64,000 bases of DNA from the NCBI RefSeq assembly GCF_932294415.1, contig NC_065538.1, positions 74,439,834 through 74,503,833 of the forward strand. Reading direction: 5' to 3'. Shown in pieces: positions 20,840 to 33,343 of the stretch. How positions within the stretch are numbered: position 1 is the stretch's first letter; each line of letters opens with the position of its first letter. This DNA is from Quercus robur. Lineage: Eukaryota; Streptophyta; Magnoliopsida; Fagales; Fagaceae. Made by a program: the position numbers and the translations under genes. The notes beneath the pieces were generated by a model. That model worked only from the letters and a program-made list of their open reading frames with translations, made no database searches and was not told the DNA's origin.

Positions 20840-22166
20840 TTTAATGGTGAGCCTGTCCCAATGGCAGCAGAGAATTGGCTGCTAAAGATGGAAAAGTTAT
20901 TGAGAGCCCTTGAATGCATTGATGCTCAAATGGTGGTGTATGCTACTTTTGCTTTTCAGGATCCTGCTCAAACGGGGGTCTTTCACTCCTTTGTAGTTTA
21001 CTTTTACTTCTCCATTTTGTAAAGGTGAAGATTTGGGATTTAATTAATCATGGATATAGAATTTATCAAACTAATTAGTGGGTGTAACTTGGGCAGCCTT
21101 CCTTTCTGACGCCCAAATCAATCGAAATCCAACATAAACTTGGCCCAACCTAAGATAATAATCTAACCTGAACACAAAAAAACATTTATACAATATAGAC
21201 TTGGGTAGAGTTGTCTTGATTAAAGGTCGAATTTGTCACGTTAAGAACTTAAGGTTGAAACCTAAAAAGCTTAGGTTAGCCTCCATTCCAGACATACCTT
21301 TCTAGATAACAACTCCAGGTTAGTCCTGGCTTTGTCGGATACCATGCATATGGCAATCCCTCCATTTTTTCTCTTTTTAATTAATATAAAAAGAAAAGAA
21401 AAAAAAAGTGAGGAAGGATGATCCATCGTGATTATCTTACTTGAACGTGATCATTATAATTTATAACTCTACCTATTGAGTAACAACATGTCTAAGAGGT
21501 CTGATAGGAATGGGGAGCCATAGATTGATTTCATATATTGTGAAAAGGAAGATTCATATATTCAAAGCATGAAATAATTATTATTAAGGAGAATAAGAGG
21601 TAGAAATTCTATTGCAAAATAAATATTATCTTCTAATCATGTGATCATATCTGTAGAAGTTGGAGTTGGATGTGCCTAGTATAATCCTTGGAGAGCAAAG
21701 AAGTCGCAACGAATGGTTCAAATTCACTATTTTTTTTTTTTTTAAGATAACGGTTAGAACTTCTTTTGTTTTCTTAAATCTCTACTTTTGTTAATTACTT
21801 GTTATATGTTGTAAGGGTTAGGTATTGCACCTATGCACCTGCCCATTTCTCCCTCACAAAATTTTTTACCTTCCTAACTTTTTAACTTTAATTTTATTAT
21901 TTTTCTAAATCTGTTTTATTAGGTGGTTGAGATTGAAAATTGCTTTTCTCAGCGCTCAATCTCAACTATTGATTATAGTTGCATCAAGTCTTACATTAAG
22001 TATCACCAAACATGTCATGATTAATACCCTATAATTGTAGGGTCCTTTGGTAGGAAAAAAAAAAGCTTTTTGATATTTTGCGCTTGGACCTATTTGGACT
22101 CTAGGAGAATATGAGAGAATATATCATGGGCGGTTGTATGTTTTAAAAAAAAATAAAAGTGGTAAG
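20840..22166. other. Intergenic DNA with a dispersed 50-bp repeat
   Basis: No gene seen. The segment at 21029-21078 (GGATATAGAATTTATCAAAC and flanks) repeats 20159-20205 in the same orientation. Confidence 0.4.
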
Positions 22167-22445
22167 TGTAAAATTGAGAGAAATTCTAAATAGGAAAAGA
22201 ATTTTATTGATCACAGAAAATATCTAGAAGGTCTTAACTGATTTACAAGCCCTACTCTTCTTTATACACACGCAGCAGAGTGAGGGGGAAGAATAACTAA
22301 CTATCAAAGCTAACTAATCACAGATCAACACGTGTTAGCTATTTAAATCAATGCAAAACTAAACTTGACAGCTGTACATTTAGTCTAACGGCTCTATTTC
22401 TTCAATCTACTTCTTTTCCTTTTGATTAAAACAGTGTCGTTCTCA
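22167..22445 (-). repeat. 3' LTR of the copia element
   Basis: 279 bp, TGTAAAATTGAGAG...GTCGTTCTCA. It contains AATGCAAAACTAAACTTGAC and flanks, absent from the 5' LTR. Confidence 0.8.
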
Positions 22446-22449
22446 CCTC

Positions 22450-24060
22450 TTCATCGTCACCTAGTTCATTGAATGCTTCAATACTCCCCTTCAAGTCTTG
22501 AACTGTAAGTTCACAGACTTGGCTTTCAATAGGCTTGAGACTTGGTGAATAAATATCAAGCAGCCCCAAGCAATTTACCAACCTAGAAAAAGCTGGAAGC
22601 CCCAATGCCTTTGTGAAAATGTTTGCAATTTGAAATTGACTTAAAACATGGAAAGTTTTGATCACACCCTCTATTATGTTATCCCTGACCAGATGACAAT
22701 CGACTTCAATATGCTTCGTTCACTCATGAAAAACTGGGTTAGTTGCAACATGCAGTGCAACTTGATTATCATAGAATAACTGAGCACTCTTAGGATGATC
22801 AACCCTCAAATCCCTTAGCAATTGAAGAACCTAAACAATTTCACATGTTGTGGTAGCTATTGCTCTATACTCTGCCTCTGCTGAAGATCTAGAAACAGTG
22901 CTTTGTTTCTTTGATCTCCAAGAGATTAGAGAATCACTTAGAAAGACACTATAACATGTTAAAGATTTCCTTGTATTAGGATAGCTTGCCCCATCGGCAT
23001 CATAGAATGCTTTTACCTGCAAATCTGAGTTGCTAGCAAAAAACAAACCTTTGCCAAGTGTGCCTTTTATGTATTGAAGAATTTTGTTGACTACTTGCAT
23101 GTGAGGTTCTCTTGGTTCAGCCAAAAATTGACTTGATGTGTGTACAACATATGTGATGTCTAGTATAGTTAAGGTCAAATATAACAATCTCCCTATTAAT
23201 GTCCTGTATTGGTTTGCATCTGGCAACAACTTTCCTTGATCCTTTGAAAGATGCAAGGGTTTTGCTCCATAGGTGTTTTAACTGGTCTAGACCCTAAATG
23301 ACTTGTATCTTGTAGAATTTCCAAAGCATACTTTCTTTGGTTTAGACTGATTCCCTTGTCACTTCTTGCTACTTCAAGCCCCAAGAAATACTTTAGAGAA
23401 CCTAAGTCTTCTAGACCAAACTTAGCATCAAGCAAAGTCTTCAATTCATGAATACACTTAGGATCATTCCTTGTGAGAAAAATGTCATCCACATAAATTA
23501 GCAAAATAGTGAGTGATAAGCCTTTAGTGAGAGTCAAGAGAGAGTAATATGCCTTTGATTGGACAAAGCCAAAATTCAGAATTGTATAACAAAATTTAGC
23601 AAACCATTGTCATGATGCTTGCTTAAGTCCATAAAGACTTTTGTTAAGCTTGCAGACCAGTGTTTGAGCACTGCCAGAACCAAAAACACACTCCCCTTTG
23701 CTATGAAAACCAAGGGGGAGACTCATATAAATTTCCTCATCCAAATCACCATGCAGAAAGACATTGTTAACATCCATTTGATGGAGGAACCACCCTTTCA
23801 CAGCAGCCAAAGACAGCACCATTCTCACAGAAACAGAGAAGGTGTCAGTATAATTAAGCCCTTCCCTTTGAGTGTACCCCTTTGCAACCAACCTGGCATT
23901 ATGCCTCTCAAATGTGCCATCTGACTTATACTTTGTTCGGTAAACCCATTTGCAACCAATTGGTACCTTGCTTGGTGGGAGAGTGGTTAAAGTCCAAGTA
24001 TTGGTTAGCTCAAATGCCTTAATTTCCTTGTCCATGGTAGCTCTCCACTCAGAAGATTAA
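22450..24060 (-). pseudogene. Copia reverse transcriptase and RNase H
   Basis: Three main pieces. 23610-24035 holds the RT fingers and palm: [67 protein letters not shown]. 23196-23537 holds the catalytic box YVDD (intact) and KYFLGLEVARS. 22831-23256 holds RNase H, with the DADGA catalytic start, SWRSKKQSTVSRSSAEAEYR. 22426-22665 is the RNase H tail (QIANIFTKAL). Frame changes separate the pieces, at about 23600 and 23220, and there are further stops. RT copies element RNA to DNA in cytoplasmic particles. Confidence 0.85.
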
Positions 24061-24919
24061 ACTGCTTCAAGGAATGAGGTAGGGTCTGTGAAATTGGAAT
24101 CAATAACCATGACAAATTGCTGATATGACTTATTGAGATTAGAGTAACCAAGGCAAGCAAAAATGTCATAAGGTTGCCCAAGTAATGGTTTTGAACCTAC
24201 TGCCTTACAAGAGTAGTGTTGAAGATAGGAAGGTGGTTTATGTGGTCTAGTGGATTTTTTGGCACCTAAGGGTGAAGAAGACCTAGCAATAACTAAAGGA
24301 CCAGTGTCTAATTCAGAAATAACAAGCAATGTAGGAGTATCATGTTCATGAGAAGGCTGTGGAACAGATGACTACTTTATAGAAGGAATATCTATAGTGT
24401 TTGTGAGATCTACAGAACCATGAGTATCTGCAGAATCATAAGTACTTGCAGAATCACAAACACCTCCATAAAATAGGCAAAGGTTCAATATGATCTTGCA
24501 AAGGAACAGATAGTGATGGGATAGAATCTGGGAAAGTATCAGGTACACAATGAGGTACAACAAAATTATCTAGAAAACCAGTTGAGGAGGAACCTGAATT
24601 GACACAACTCTATAGAGTAGCAAAGGGAAAAATAGACTCATAAAATACAATGTCTCTTGAAACAGAAATGGTTCTAGTATCCAAGTCTAGAACCTTGTAA
24701 CCCTTAATACCAGTGGGATAACCTAGAAAAACACACTTTTTAGCCCTTGGTGCAAACTTATGACAATTGTGAGAAAAAGTTGAAATATAGCATAGACAAC
24801 CAAAAGTTTTGAGATGGTTGTAGGAAGGAGGTTACTTGAAGAGCATTTCATAAGGCGTTTTGTTCTCTAAGTGCTTTAAAGGCAATCTATTAATGAGGTA
24901 GGTTGCTATCAAAATATAG

Positions 24920-25420
24920 TCACCCCAGAGGAACAAAAGATTGAAATTTTAATGCTCGAGCAACAATTAAAATGTGTTGATGCTTCCTCTCAACAATAGC
25001 ATTTTGTTGAGGAATATCAACACAAGTCAATTGATGTAGTATACCTTTGGTTTTCAAAAAATCTTTCATAAAAAATGTTGTGCCATTGTCACTTCTAAGG
25101 CATTTGATTTTAGCACCAAATTGAGTTTCAACCATTATTGAAAATTGTTGAATTAGGGCTTGTGTTTCTACCTTGGATTTAAGCAAATAAACCCAAGTGC
25201 ATCTAGAGTAATCATCCACAATGGTAAGGAAAAATCTATATCCATCAATAGTAGAAACAGAAAAGGGACCTTATAGATCACAATGAATCAAATCAAAGAT
25301 AGTATTTGAAATATGAGTACTAGAGGGAACAAAAAATCTCTTTTGTTTAGTAAGATGACAAATGTCACAATAATGTGGTTTATTTATTGCCAAATCAGAG
25401 ACAGTTTGCTTAATAAAGAA
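24920..25420 (-). pseudogene. Copia integrase remnant
   Basis: 24920-25219 reads DDYSRCTWVYLLKSKVET, then CLRSDNGTTFF and DIPQQNAIVERKHQHIL. These correspond to the D-D-E core, with the second Asp in SDNG and the Glu in VERKH. Upstream (25240-25420) the HHCC-proximal GPFSVSTIDGYRFFLTIVD context is visible with a stop. The enzyme would insert the cDNA. Frame breaks disable it. Confidence 0.8.
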
Positions 25421-25601
25421 ATATTGCATGAGAAGGATGTCCTAAACAAAAATGCCACAAATCAGAAGTTACAGTAGCAAAGTCTTTAGCAAAAGGTTAA
25501 GGAGGAGAAGGTGAGCAAATAGCAAGCACAAAGGATGATGGAAAAGAACTATGTTGTAGTAGATATAGACCTTTTGTTGCTTTACCCAGTCCAATCATGT
25601 T

Positions 25602-27385
25602 CTAGTGAACTAGGTCTTGGATAAAGCAAAAGGAACCAAGAAAAACAAGACAGCAAAACAAAGTTTTGGTGAGCTGATTAACTGAAATGACGTTGAAAGT
25701 AAATGAAGGAACACATAAAACTCCATAAAGCACTAAAGTTTCTAAAATGTGTACTGTCCTAATGTGTATTACTAAAGCCCTTTCTCCATTAGGCAGATAA
25801 ACATAGGTGTCTATAGTGGATGTTATGGTGGTTAAAATAGAGACAGAGTGCACCATGTGATTAGTAGTACCAGTGTCAATGATCCAAGCTTGGGGTTTAT
25901 ATGCTTGTCTATTTACATACTGGGCTAAAAATATAGAATGAGATAGGTTTGGTGGTAACCAAAAAGGATTACCTGAGAAGTTGTTAAACAAGTGAGATGG
26001 CAAGGAAGCACTAGAATTGGTAGCAACATTTGCAAGTGGTGACAAAACTGAAGCTGCTTAATGAGCAGGTGCAGCTTGATGAGTAGAAGCTTCATTGAGA
26101 GATTGAGAAGCCAGGAAAGAGAGCAATTGCTCACATTGAGCTTGAGTGATTGGACACTGAGGCTGTGATCCAGAGTGCTGTGGTGAGCAATTCATCATCT
26201 ATGGTGGACAATTCATCATCTTAGCTTGATTATGAAAACCAAATAAGGGTTAAGGAGCAAAATTCCCAAAATTGCCAAGATTGGGAGAAAAGGTCCTAAA
26301 TTTTCCTGAACTAGAAACCTGATTAGCAGAAGATTTTCCTTTAGGCTTATAACCTGGTGGATAACCATACGATTTGTAGCATTTGTCTGCAATATGGCCA
26401 ACAACTCCATGGTAAGTACAGCTAGGCCTTTCCTTCTTTGAATTCCATCATTTTCCACCATATCTTCCATAATTGCTACCTTGATGCCTTGCTGATTCCC
26501 ATTGTGATAGGTTTGTCCTTGATAACTCTTTGCATTTGAGTTATTAGTAGCATAAAAAGCAGTTGGTTCAAGAACTATACCTGCTTGACTAATTTGTTTA
26601 TGTTTCTCTTCTTGCAATTTCAATGAGTAAACCTTATTGATGCTAGGAAGAGGCTCAGTTATCAGAATTTGACTTCTAAGATTAGCATAGCAATCATTAA
26701 GCCCCATGAGAAAACGAAAAACTTGATCCCTCTTTTGTGCGTCTAACTGAGATTTTTGAGAACCATAAGTGCAAGTGCAGTTAGGACATGCTTGATAATT
26801 CACAAGTTCATCTCATAAAATCTTGAATCTTGTAAAATAAGAACTTATCGAGATGGGACCTTGTGAAAGTTTTGAAATTTCTTTTTGAACTTCAAAGAAT
26901 CTTGAAGCCTTTGGCTGAGAAAACCTGTCTTGCATGTCGATCAATAAATCCCTTGCAGTGTGAATGTATATCACACTAGATTGAAGCTCTTTGCTCAAGG
27001 AATCTAACAACCAAGAAAAAATGGTGGTGTTTGATCTGTGCCAAGCATTGTATAGAGATGAAGATGGGTCAGGCATGGAAATCTGGCCATTGACAAAACC
27101 AAATTTGTTTCTACCACTCAAGGAGAGAAACACGGCTCTTGACCAACTCAAGTAATTCTCAAGACCAGTGAGTGGTTGCAAGACAAAAACCACGGAGTTA
27201 TCAGATGGTGGAAGAAAGTAAGAACTCGATGGATTGGAATTTTGATCATCCATTGAGGAAGTAGAATTCGATTTGCAATCTACAGTCATCGAATGATTTG
27301 TTGAAGGCAAAGGATCCGTTGGTTGTGTTTTAGAATCCATAGCTATGTTGGAAGCCATTGATGAGTTTGGAAGCTCTGATACCAT
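25602..27385 (-). pseudogene. Copia gag and protease region
   Basis: 26813-27385 is gag with the copia core PLTGLENYLSWSRAVFLSLS, NKFGFVNGQI and SSVIYIHTARDLLIDMQDRF. A TGA at 26813-26815 replaces the Trp normally found in K-I-L-W-D-E-L. The same frame continues at 26216-26803 (QVFRFLMGLNDCYANLRSQI). A frameshift then displaces the zinc knuckle, which is readable in another frame as CTYHGVVGHIADKC: the second Cys is His. 25602-26045 contains the protease start AWIIDTGTTNHMV with D-T-G intact. Confidence 0.85.
27373..27384 (-). other. Copia primer-binding site (initiator Met tRNA)
   Basis: The minus strand reads TGGTATCAGAGC, the standard site complementary to the 3' end of plant initiator tRNA-Met, directly adjoining the LTR. 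Confidence 0.9.
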
Positions 27386-27626
27386 GTAAAATTGAGAGCA
27401 ATTCTAAATAGAAAAATAATTTTATTGATCACAGAAAACATCTGGAAGCTCTTAACTGATTTACAAGCCCAACTCTTCTTTATATACACGCAGCAGAGAG
27501 AGAGGGAAGAATAACTAACTATCAAAGCTCACTAATCACAGATCAACACGTGTTAGCTATTAAATCTAACGGCTCTGTTTCTTCAATCTACTTCTTTTCC
27601 TTTTGATTAAAACAGTGTCGTTTTCA
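27385..27626 (-). repeat. 5' LTR of the copia element
   Basis: 242 bp, TGTAAAATTGAGAG...GTCGTTTTCA. On the minus strand TATATAAAGAAGAG supplies a TATA box (about 27472-27485). Confidence 0.85.
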
Positions 27627-27684
27627 CCTCCATGTAATTCTTGACATGCTCTGTTTCTGCTCCCCGAGACTTCATCATCACGTA

Positions 27685-27686
<2 letters not shown>

Positions 27687-27728
<42 letters not shown>
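27687..27728. repeat. (TC)n microsatellite
   Basis: About 21 dinucleotide units, just outside the copia 5' LTR. Confidence 0.9.
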
Positions 27729-27730
<2 letters not shown>

Positions 27731-28331
27731 TTTCTTTAATCTAGGATCTACGACCCAAATCAGATAGTGTGCAAGTTTATGGTGTTGCGATTCCACCAAT
27801 ACATATAGCCTGTGCCATGAACCATCCCAGCGCTAGGTGTTTGGAGTCTTTGGACTCCGTCAACTATCTTATATGAAAGTCAAAGTTCAAACTTACAAAA
27901 GGCTGTTTATAGTGTTAGCGTTGTAAAGTAGAGCCTAAATTAGTAGTGTTAAGGTAAACAACTAATAATATTGAATAAGCAATATAACTTAGCAAAATTA
28001 TATATTTATATGTACTTTTACTATAATAATTTTGCAATTGAGGCTTTGTTTAAAATATTTTATATTGAAAATATTTTCATTTTACGGTGTTTGGTTGCAT
28101 ATCTGAAAATTCATTTACAAGTGCCTATTTCAAGGTTAAAAAAAAAAAAAAAAAAACCCCAAATTTGCAAGGACACTAGTAGAGATCTATAAATTTTTTG
28201 TGTGACAGGGCCTAGCAGTGGAGATGTGTGCAAAACAAAACCAAATCTAAAGGGCCTAGGAAAAAAAAAAAATCCCTAAATTAGCATCAAACAACAAAAC
28301 AGCAACACAATTGCTCTATGAAAGTCATGAG

Positions 28332-28908
28332 CATAGTTTTCAGAACCGGACCGGATCGGGAGGTCGGACCGTGAAAATCGGGAACCGGGATGAAAACTGG
28401 TTTTTTAAGCATAAAGAACCGGATTTTTTGTTAAATCCGTGAACCGCTAAAAGCGGGGTTGGATCGCACGAACTGGTGAGAACCGTGCGGTCCAACCCCT
28501 TAGCATTTTTTTTTTTAATAATTTTATTCTACTTAATTAAATTATCCATCTCTTACAAGGAATAAAAAAAAAATATAATTAAAATCCTTCAAAGATATTC
28601 AATTTTACTTCAAAAATTAATCATAAATTTTAATGTTTTCATGGTTATTATTTTATTTTATTTTATTAACTTTCTTATTTAATTATTAAATATATGCTTT
28701 AAAATCATTAAATTTCTCTCACATATATAGATATATTGTCAATTTTGCTAGTTTTATAAATTTAATATCTATATTTAGGCTTTAATTAATTATTAAATTA
28801 ATTATGACGACATTACGATTCGACCTCGGTTTGACCTCAATCCGACTTCAAAAACCTTGAACCTCTCCCTTTTACGGTTCAATGAACGGTCCGGGTCTAA
28901 AAATCTTG
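28332..28908. mobile_element. Non-autonomous hAT-type element, 577 bp
   Basis: Exact 8-bp duplication GTCATGAG on both sides (28324-28331 and 28909-28916). Ends are CATAGTTTTCAGAACCGGAC and, inverted, CAAGATTTTTAGACCCGGAC. The subterminal DNA is rich in ACCGG and CCGGTT words on both strands, the usual clustered transposase-binding pattern of hAT elements. The core is AT-rich with no ORF. Confidence 0.9.
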
Positions 28909-29709
28909 GTCATGAGCAGCCGTACATGCAGGTAATTACTTCCATCTCTAAGAAGAGTGAGTGGCTTTGAAGGTTGTGCTGCGGGTGAGTGCTCTTCCTA
29001 TCTGTGGCTTGGGCTAGAGTTGGGAGTGGTTGTTCTATGAATGTGATCTCTACGTGTAAGAGATTGTAAAATGTAAAATGTTTTACCAAAATTTTAAGCG
29101 TAAAATATTTTACTTCTTCTTGCCTTAATTTTACAGTTTGACTAGAAAATATTTTACAGTTGACTAGATTTTACAACAAAACAAACATGGTAAAATGTGT
29201 AAAATATTTTATTGAAAATATTTACTTCGAAACAAATAGAGCGTGAATCAACTATATGGTACAAACAAAATTAGAAGATGCAACTAGGTTGACATCTTTC
29301 TTTTCCTTTAACAAACAGGTTGCAAAGATGCAAGAGAGATAAAAACTAATAAACACAAAAAATTCTACATTTTTTTTTTTTTTTTATGGAACTAAAATAT
29401 TAAACAAAATACAATGCAACAGATTGCATCTTATTGTAACCTTATGACATTTTCTATCTATAAATACTAAAATGACAATAACTTACCAAGGTAAACTAAA
29501 AAGATACCAAGCAACAAATATCTTCCATATGTGCCTCCATGAATAAAATTTGAAAATTTAATGGGAGAATAATCTTGTTTCAAGAATATTTCAATCTAAT
29601 ATCTCACATGAATTGATTGTCGTACATTTCTACTTTTAAGAATCCATAAGATAGTAATTGTCTACATTTTCGCTTTGATAAGTTCATCCCTCATATTGAT
29701 CATATTTCT

Positions 29710-31179
29710 CAAGGTTGTTAAACCCGGACCGGACCGTACGGTCCGACCGGAAAACCCGGGAACCGTTCAGATTCACGGTCCATTTAAGGTAAGGAACCGT
29801 TCCATGCAAAAAAAGCATGGAACCATCCGGACCGCGGTTCGACCGTCCGGGTCTGTGAATTGTGACCGGTTCACACGGTTCAGACGGTTCCCTTGTTTCA
29901 GCCTTTTTTCCCCCCCCCCCCCTTATACGGCGTCGTTCCACCTTTTTTTTTTAACCCTCTCTCAAAAATCACTCTTAGCCTCACTCTGAAACCCTCTCTC
30001 AATCACTCTCAATCCTCACTCGTCTCTGCCTCTCTCAAAAATCACTCTCAATCCTCACTTTCTCAAGTCTCAATCACTCTCTCGTCTCTGCCTCTCCCTC
30101 GTCGTCGTCGCACTGTCGCAGCTCAGCCCAGATTTCTTCCTCAATCCTCACTCTCTCAATCACTCTCTCCCTCGTCGCCGTCGCACTGTTGCAGCTCAGC
30201 CCAAATCTCTTCCTCACTCTCTCAAAGTCTCAATCACTCTCTCGTCTCTACCTCTCTCCCTCGTTGCCGTCGCAGCTCAACCCAGATCGCAGCTCACTCT
30301 CTCACGCTCATCTCTGCCTCTCTCCCTCGTCCCCGTCGCAGCTCACTCTGTGCCTCGTCGCCGTCGCCGTCGTTGGTACTTTAATCTGTTTTTTCTTTGT
30401 TAATATTTGCAAGTTGATTGTGGATGATGATATAGATTTGAAGTGTTGCTGTGTAAATTGATTTGGGTCAATTGAAAATTGATTGTGGATGATGATATAG
30501 ATCTGAAGTGTTGGTGTATGTGAAGACAAGGCTTGTGATATTATTGTAATTGTGAAAATTGATTTGGGTCAATTGGTGTTTCTGTCTGCCAAAATTACTT
30601 TGTTGTGTCTGCAACTTCTTGCTGCATGTTTTTTTTTTTTTTTTTTTTTGTATATTTTATTGCTGTTGGTTTCAATAATATTTACATTATTCTCAAATCA
30701 TTTGCCCCATTACTAAAAGCAATCTCAACATAATTGAAATCCCAGAATTAACATAGCATCTGAATATGCTAGATTTCAAATTTACTTAACTAGAGCTATC
30801 AGACCACATATTAATAAAAAAATAAAAAGAGAAGAAGAAAAATGACCCTCAAGAATAGAACAGGTGGACCATGGACCTGTTTCAAAATGAGTTCAGTGAT
30901 AGAACAGGCAGACGCCTTATAGTATCTTAACTAGCTTTTCTAAATGTGTACTGTCTTTTTGTAAGTTTTATGTATTTTTTAGAAATAAGCTTTTCTAAAT
31001 GAATTAGGCTATTTTAGTTAATTTTTCTATTTTTTTTATTAATTTAATTTTTTAATATATATTTAAAATAATTATTAAATTAATTATGACGTCATCACGG
31101 TTCGACCTCGGTCCAACCTCAAAACCCTTGAACCTCTCCCTTTTACGGTTCAATGAACGGTCCGGGTCTGAAAACCTTG
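29710..31179. mobile_element. hAT-type element, 1470 bp, with gene-like CT-rich interior
   Basis: Exact 8-bp duplication ATATTTCT (29702-29709 and 31180-31187). Ends are CAAGGTTGTTAAACCCGGAC and, inverted, CAAGGTTTTCAGACCCGGAC, the same family as the 577-bp element. The last ~90 bp are nearly identical between the two. The interior (about 29940-30380) is strikingly CT-rich (CTCTCTCAATCACTCTC repeats). It is followed by AT-rich, intron-like DNA with a short duplicated stretch (GATTGTGGATGATGATATAG at about 30416 and 30482). This looks like the 5' leader of a lost gene, perhaps the transposase. The ORFs here (29675-29989, 29893-30384) are repetitive Ser/Leu and not credible proteins. Confidence 0.88.
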
Positions 31180-32026
31180 ATATTTCTATTGCCATCAAAA
31201 TCCGAAATAACATCAACGACACAATATTCCTACATAATGCAATGCATTTTCTAATGAAACTGTCATTTATTTCAGGAACTTCAATAGTACTTGTTGGAAA
31301 ATAAAATAATATGATCCCTTTAATAACTAGAATAAAGAGGCTTCTCAATATTCTCTAATCACCACTACTTAAGATGTTGTCATGTTAGAAAATTGTAGTA
31401 TGTCACTAATTATGATTTAGAAATTTTAGGAATTTCTTTTACACAATACTAAGCAAGTGGTATATTCTTAGACTTGGGTGTTAAGATAATATCATACAGA
31501 AAAATAACCCCAAGAGATAGTAGCATTCACAGGCCACGTCTTGGGGAGCTCACAATTAAGCCTAAAAACAGTATGCATCCAGTATGAGTGTTCTTTAATG
31601 TTTTTTTATTTTCTAATATGTAAATTTTTTATAATTTTTTTAGGGTAAATTGCAAAGTACACTCCTAACATTTAGGAGTGACTAGATTTTACACCCCAAC
31701 GTTTGGTTCCATTAGCAAATCACTCTCCTGGTTAGTTTCTGCTGTTAACTATATACCATGCCATCTTGTTGACATTATTTTTTTTCCCAAATAAGGCCCA
31801 AAATGACACAGTATCAATGACACAGTTTCCATGAAAATAAAGTCAAGACTTGGCAAATGCAAAACGATGCCATTTTGCCTAAAGAGGGAAAAAAAAAAAA
31901 AAAAATCTGGTACTGACACTATTTCCCCCACCGAATAGAAAATCTCAAAACCTTAAATCTAAACCCACAAACCCAACCCTTAGCTTCCTAACCCCCAAAC
32001 CCAACCCTTGCCTTCCTAACCCTTAC

Positions 32027-32327
32027 TGTTAGAGATATATATTAGACATATTAGCCCAATGTAATAGGCCTAAGTTCATTCCTACTTGTACTAGTAGTCT
32101 AGGGTTTAGTCGCCTATATATACTCATGTTAGGGTTCATTGTAACACAGGATTTGTACTACACTTTAATATATTATTAATGTAGCCCTTTAGGGTTTCCT
32201 CCGTGGATGTAAGCCGTTAGGCTGAATTACGTAACCCTCGTGTGTTATTGTGTTTTATACTTTATGCTTTCGCTTCCGCATCTATACTAGCATATTCAAC
32301 ATGGTGTATCAATGCTAATATTTAACT
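32027..32327 (+). repeat. 5' LTR of the nested element
   Basis: Starts TGTTAGAGATATATATTAG and ends AATATTTAACT. TATATATA at 32114-32121 is a likely TATA box. The terminal base is T where the related solo LTR at 63520 has CA. Confidence 0.9.
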
Positions 32328-32859
32328 TAGTATCAGAGCCAAATTTCGTTCTTGGCATCAAACAAACATCTCTAGCAAGCAAAGAAGATTCTCACGTGCA
32401 CACCATCATCAGAAGTCACACACGCTTGTTTGCTGCATCTAGACTCCACGGCATCTCGCAGCTGCCATGGCTCACTGCTGTGTCCAGACCCACAAACTCA
32501 AGCAAAGCCGTGACTTAACTTTTCAGATCTGTGCACATCAAGTCTTCGCCTGTCGAAACCGACACCACAGACGTGCTCCTAGGCCTCCCGTGAGGAAAAC
32601 CCAGAAATCCGGTCTCCCGAAGCCCTACCACGCGCCTCCACGCGCCTCAGTTGTCGTCGGGAAATCTTCCACGCGCCGCCTCAGATTCTGATTTTCGGAT
32701 CGTGTTATTAGTACACGCGCCACCAAGACGGCCTTGTCGTCCTCCGATCTACAGAACCTGAAATTATGGGCCTCAACCGAGCTTACACGTGCCTACACGC
32801 GCCACCCAAGTTTCTGACTTCTCTTCCACACGCCGGCAACGCCGTCACGTGCCTTCCAC

Positions 32860-33135
32860 TCGCCGAAAAACTACTGCTGATGTCATCTGACGTCATCACT
32901 CCATGTCAGCAGCCATGCAAGCACCTCCACATCAGCCCTTGTCCACGTCAGCGACACGTCATCAGCCACATCAGCAGTGTCGTCTCGTCAGCACCACGTC
33001 ACCTAGCTGACTGTTGACCCGGACCGACCCGACTCGGACCACCCGGATCTGACCCGTGAGCACTTTGACTGTTGACTTTGACTTTGGACCAGTTGAGTTT
33101 GACTTTTTGCGTTGGCCTTTGACCAAAAGTCAAAA
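32860..33135 (+). promoter_or_regulatory. Dense bZIP- and W-box-like motif cluster inside the nested element
   Basis: 32880-33005 holds a perfect TGACGTCA (32888-32895) and several ACGTCA/CGTCAG words. 33010-33135 holds at least six TTGAC cores. These are core words for plant bZIP and WRKY factors respectively. Function is inferred from motif density only. Confidence 0.35.
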
Positions 33136-33343
33136 TTTCTGAATGGGTTTATCTTGCTCAGTTTTTCGCGTAGATTCCAATTTCGGACTCCGTTTCTTCA
33201 TTTGAAGCTCCAAAATTGGTCAATTGGCATATTTTTCATTGTGGTTTCTTCAAAGGCATTTTTCAAGGCATCTCTAAATGATCTTCTCATGCTTATCCAA
33301 CCTCAAGCTTTCATCGAGCTTCCACCTTGAGTTTGAGGGAGGG

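Larger units (their letters stand above)
22167..27626 (-). mobile_element. Ty1/copia retrotransposon, near full-length, inactive
   Basis: Minus-strand order: 5' LTR (27385-27626), initiator-Met primer-binding site, gag, zinc knuckle, integrase, RT, RNase H, 3' LTR (22167-22445). The gag-integrase-RT order defines copia. The coding frame extends slightly into the 3' LTR. Stops and frameshifts are scattered, so it cannot move on its own. The LTRs differ by an indel of about 35-40 bp and scattered substitutions. I found no 5-bp target duplication (GTAAG before, CCTCC after). Confidence 0.9.

Noticed and set aside
22162-27631. Target duplication of the copia element
   Set aside because: GTAAG and CCTCC do not match; boundaries or flanks have changed.
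29893-30384. 163-codon Ser/Leu/Arg-rich ORF
   Set aside because: Product of CT-rich repeats inside a hAT element; no credible protein pattern.
32312-33017. Short ORFs in the nested LTR element as a gag
   Set aside because: No gag, zinc-knuckle or protease motif; frames do not join.
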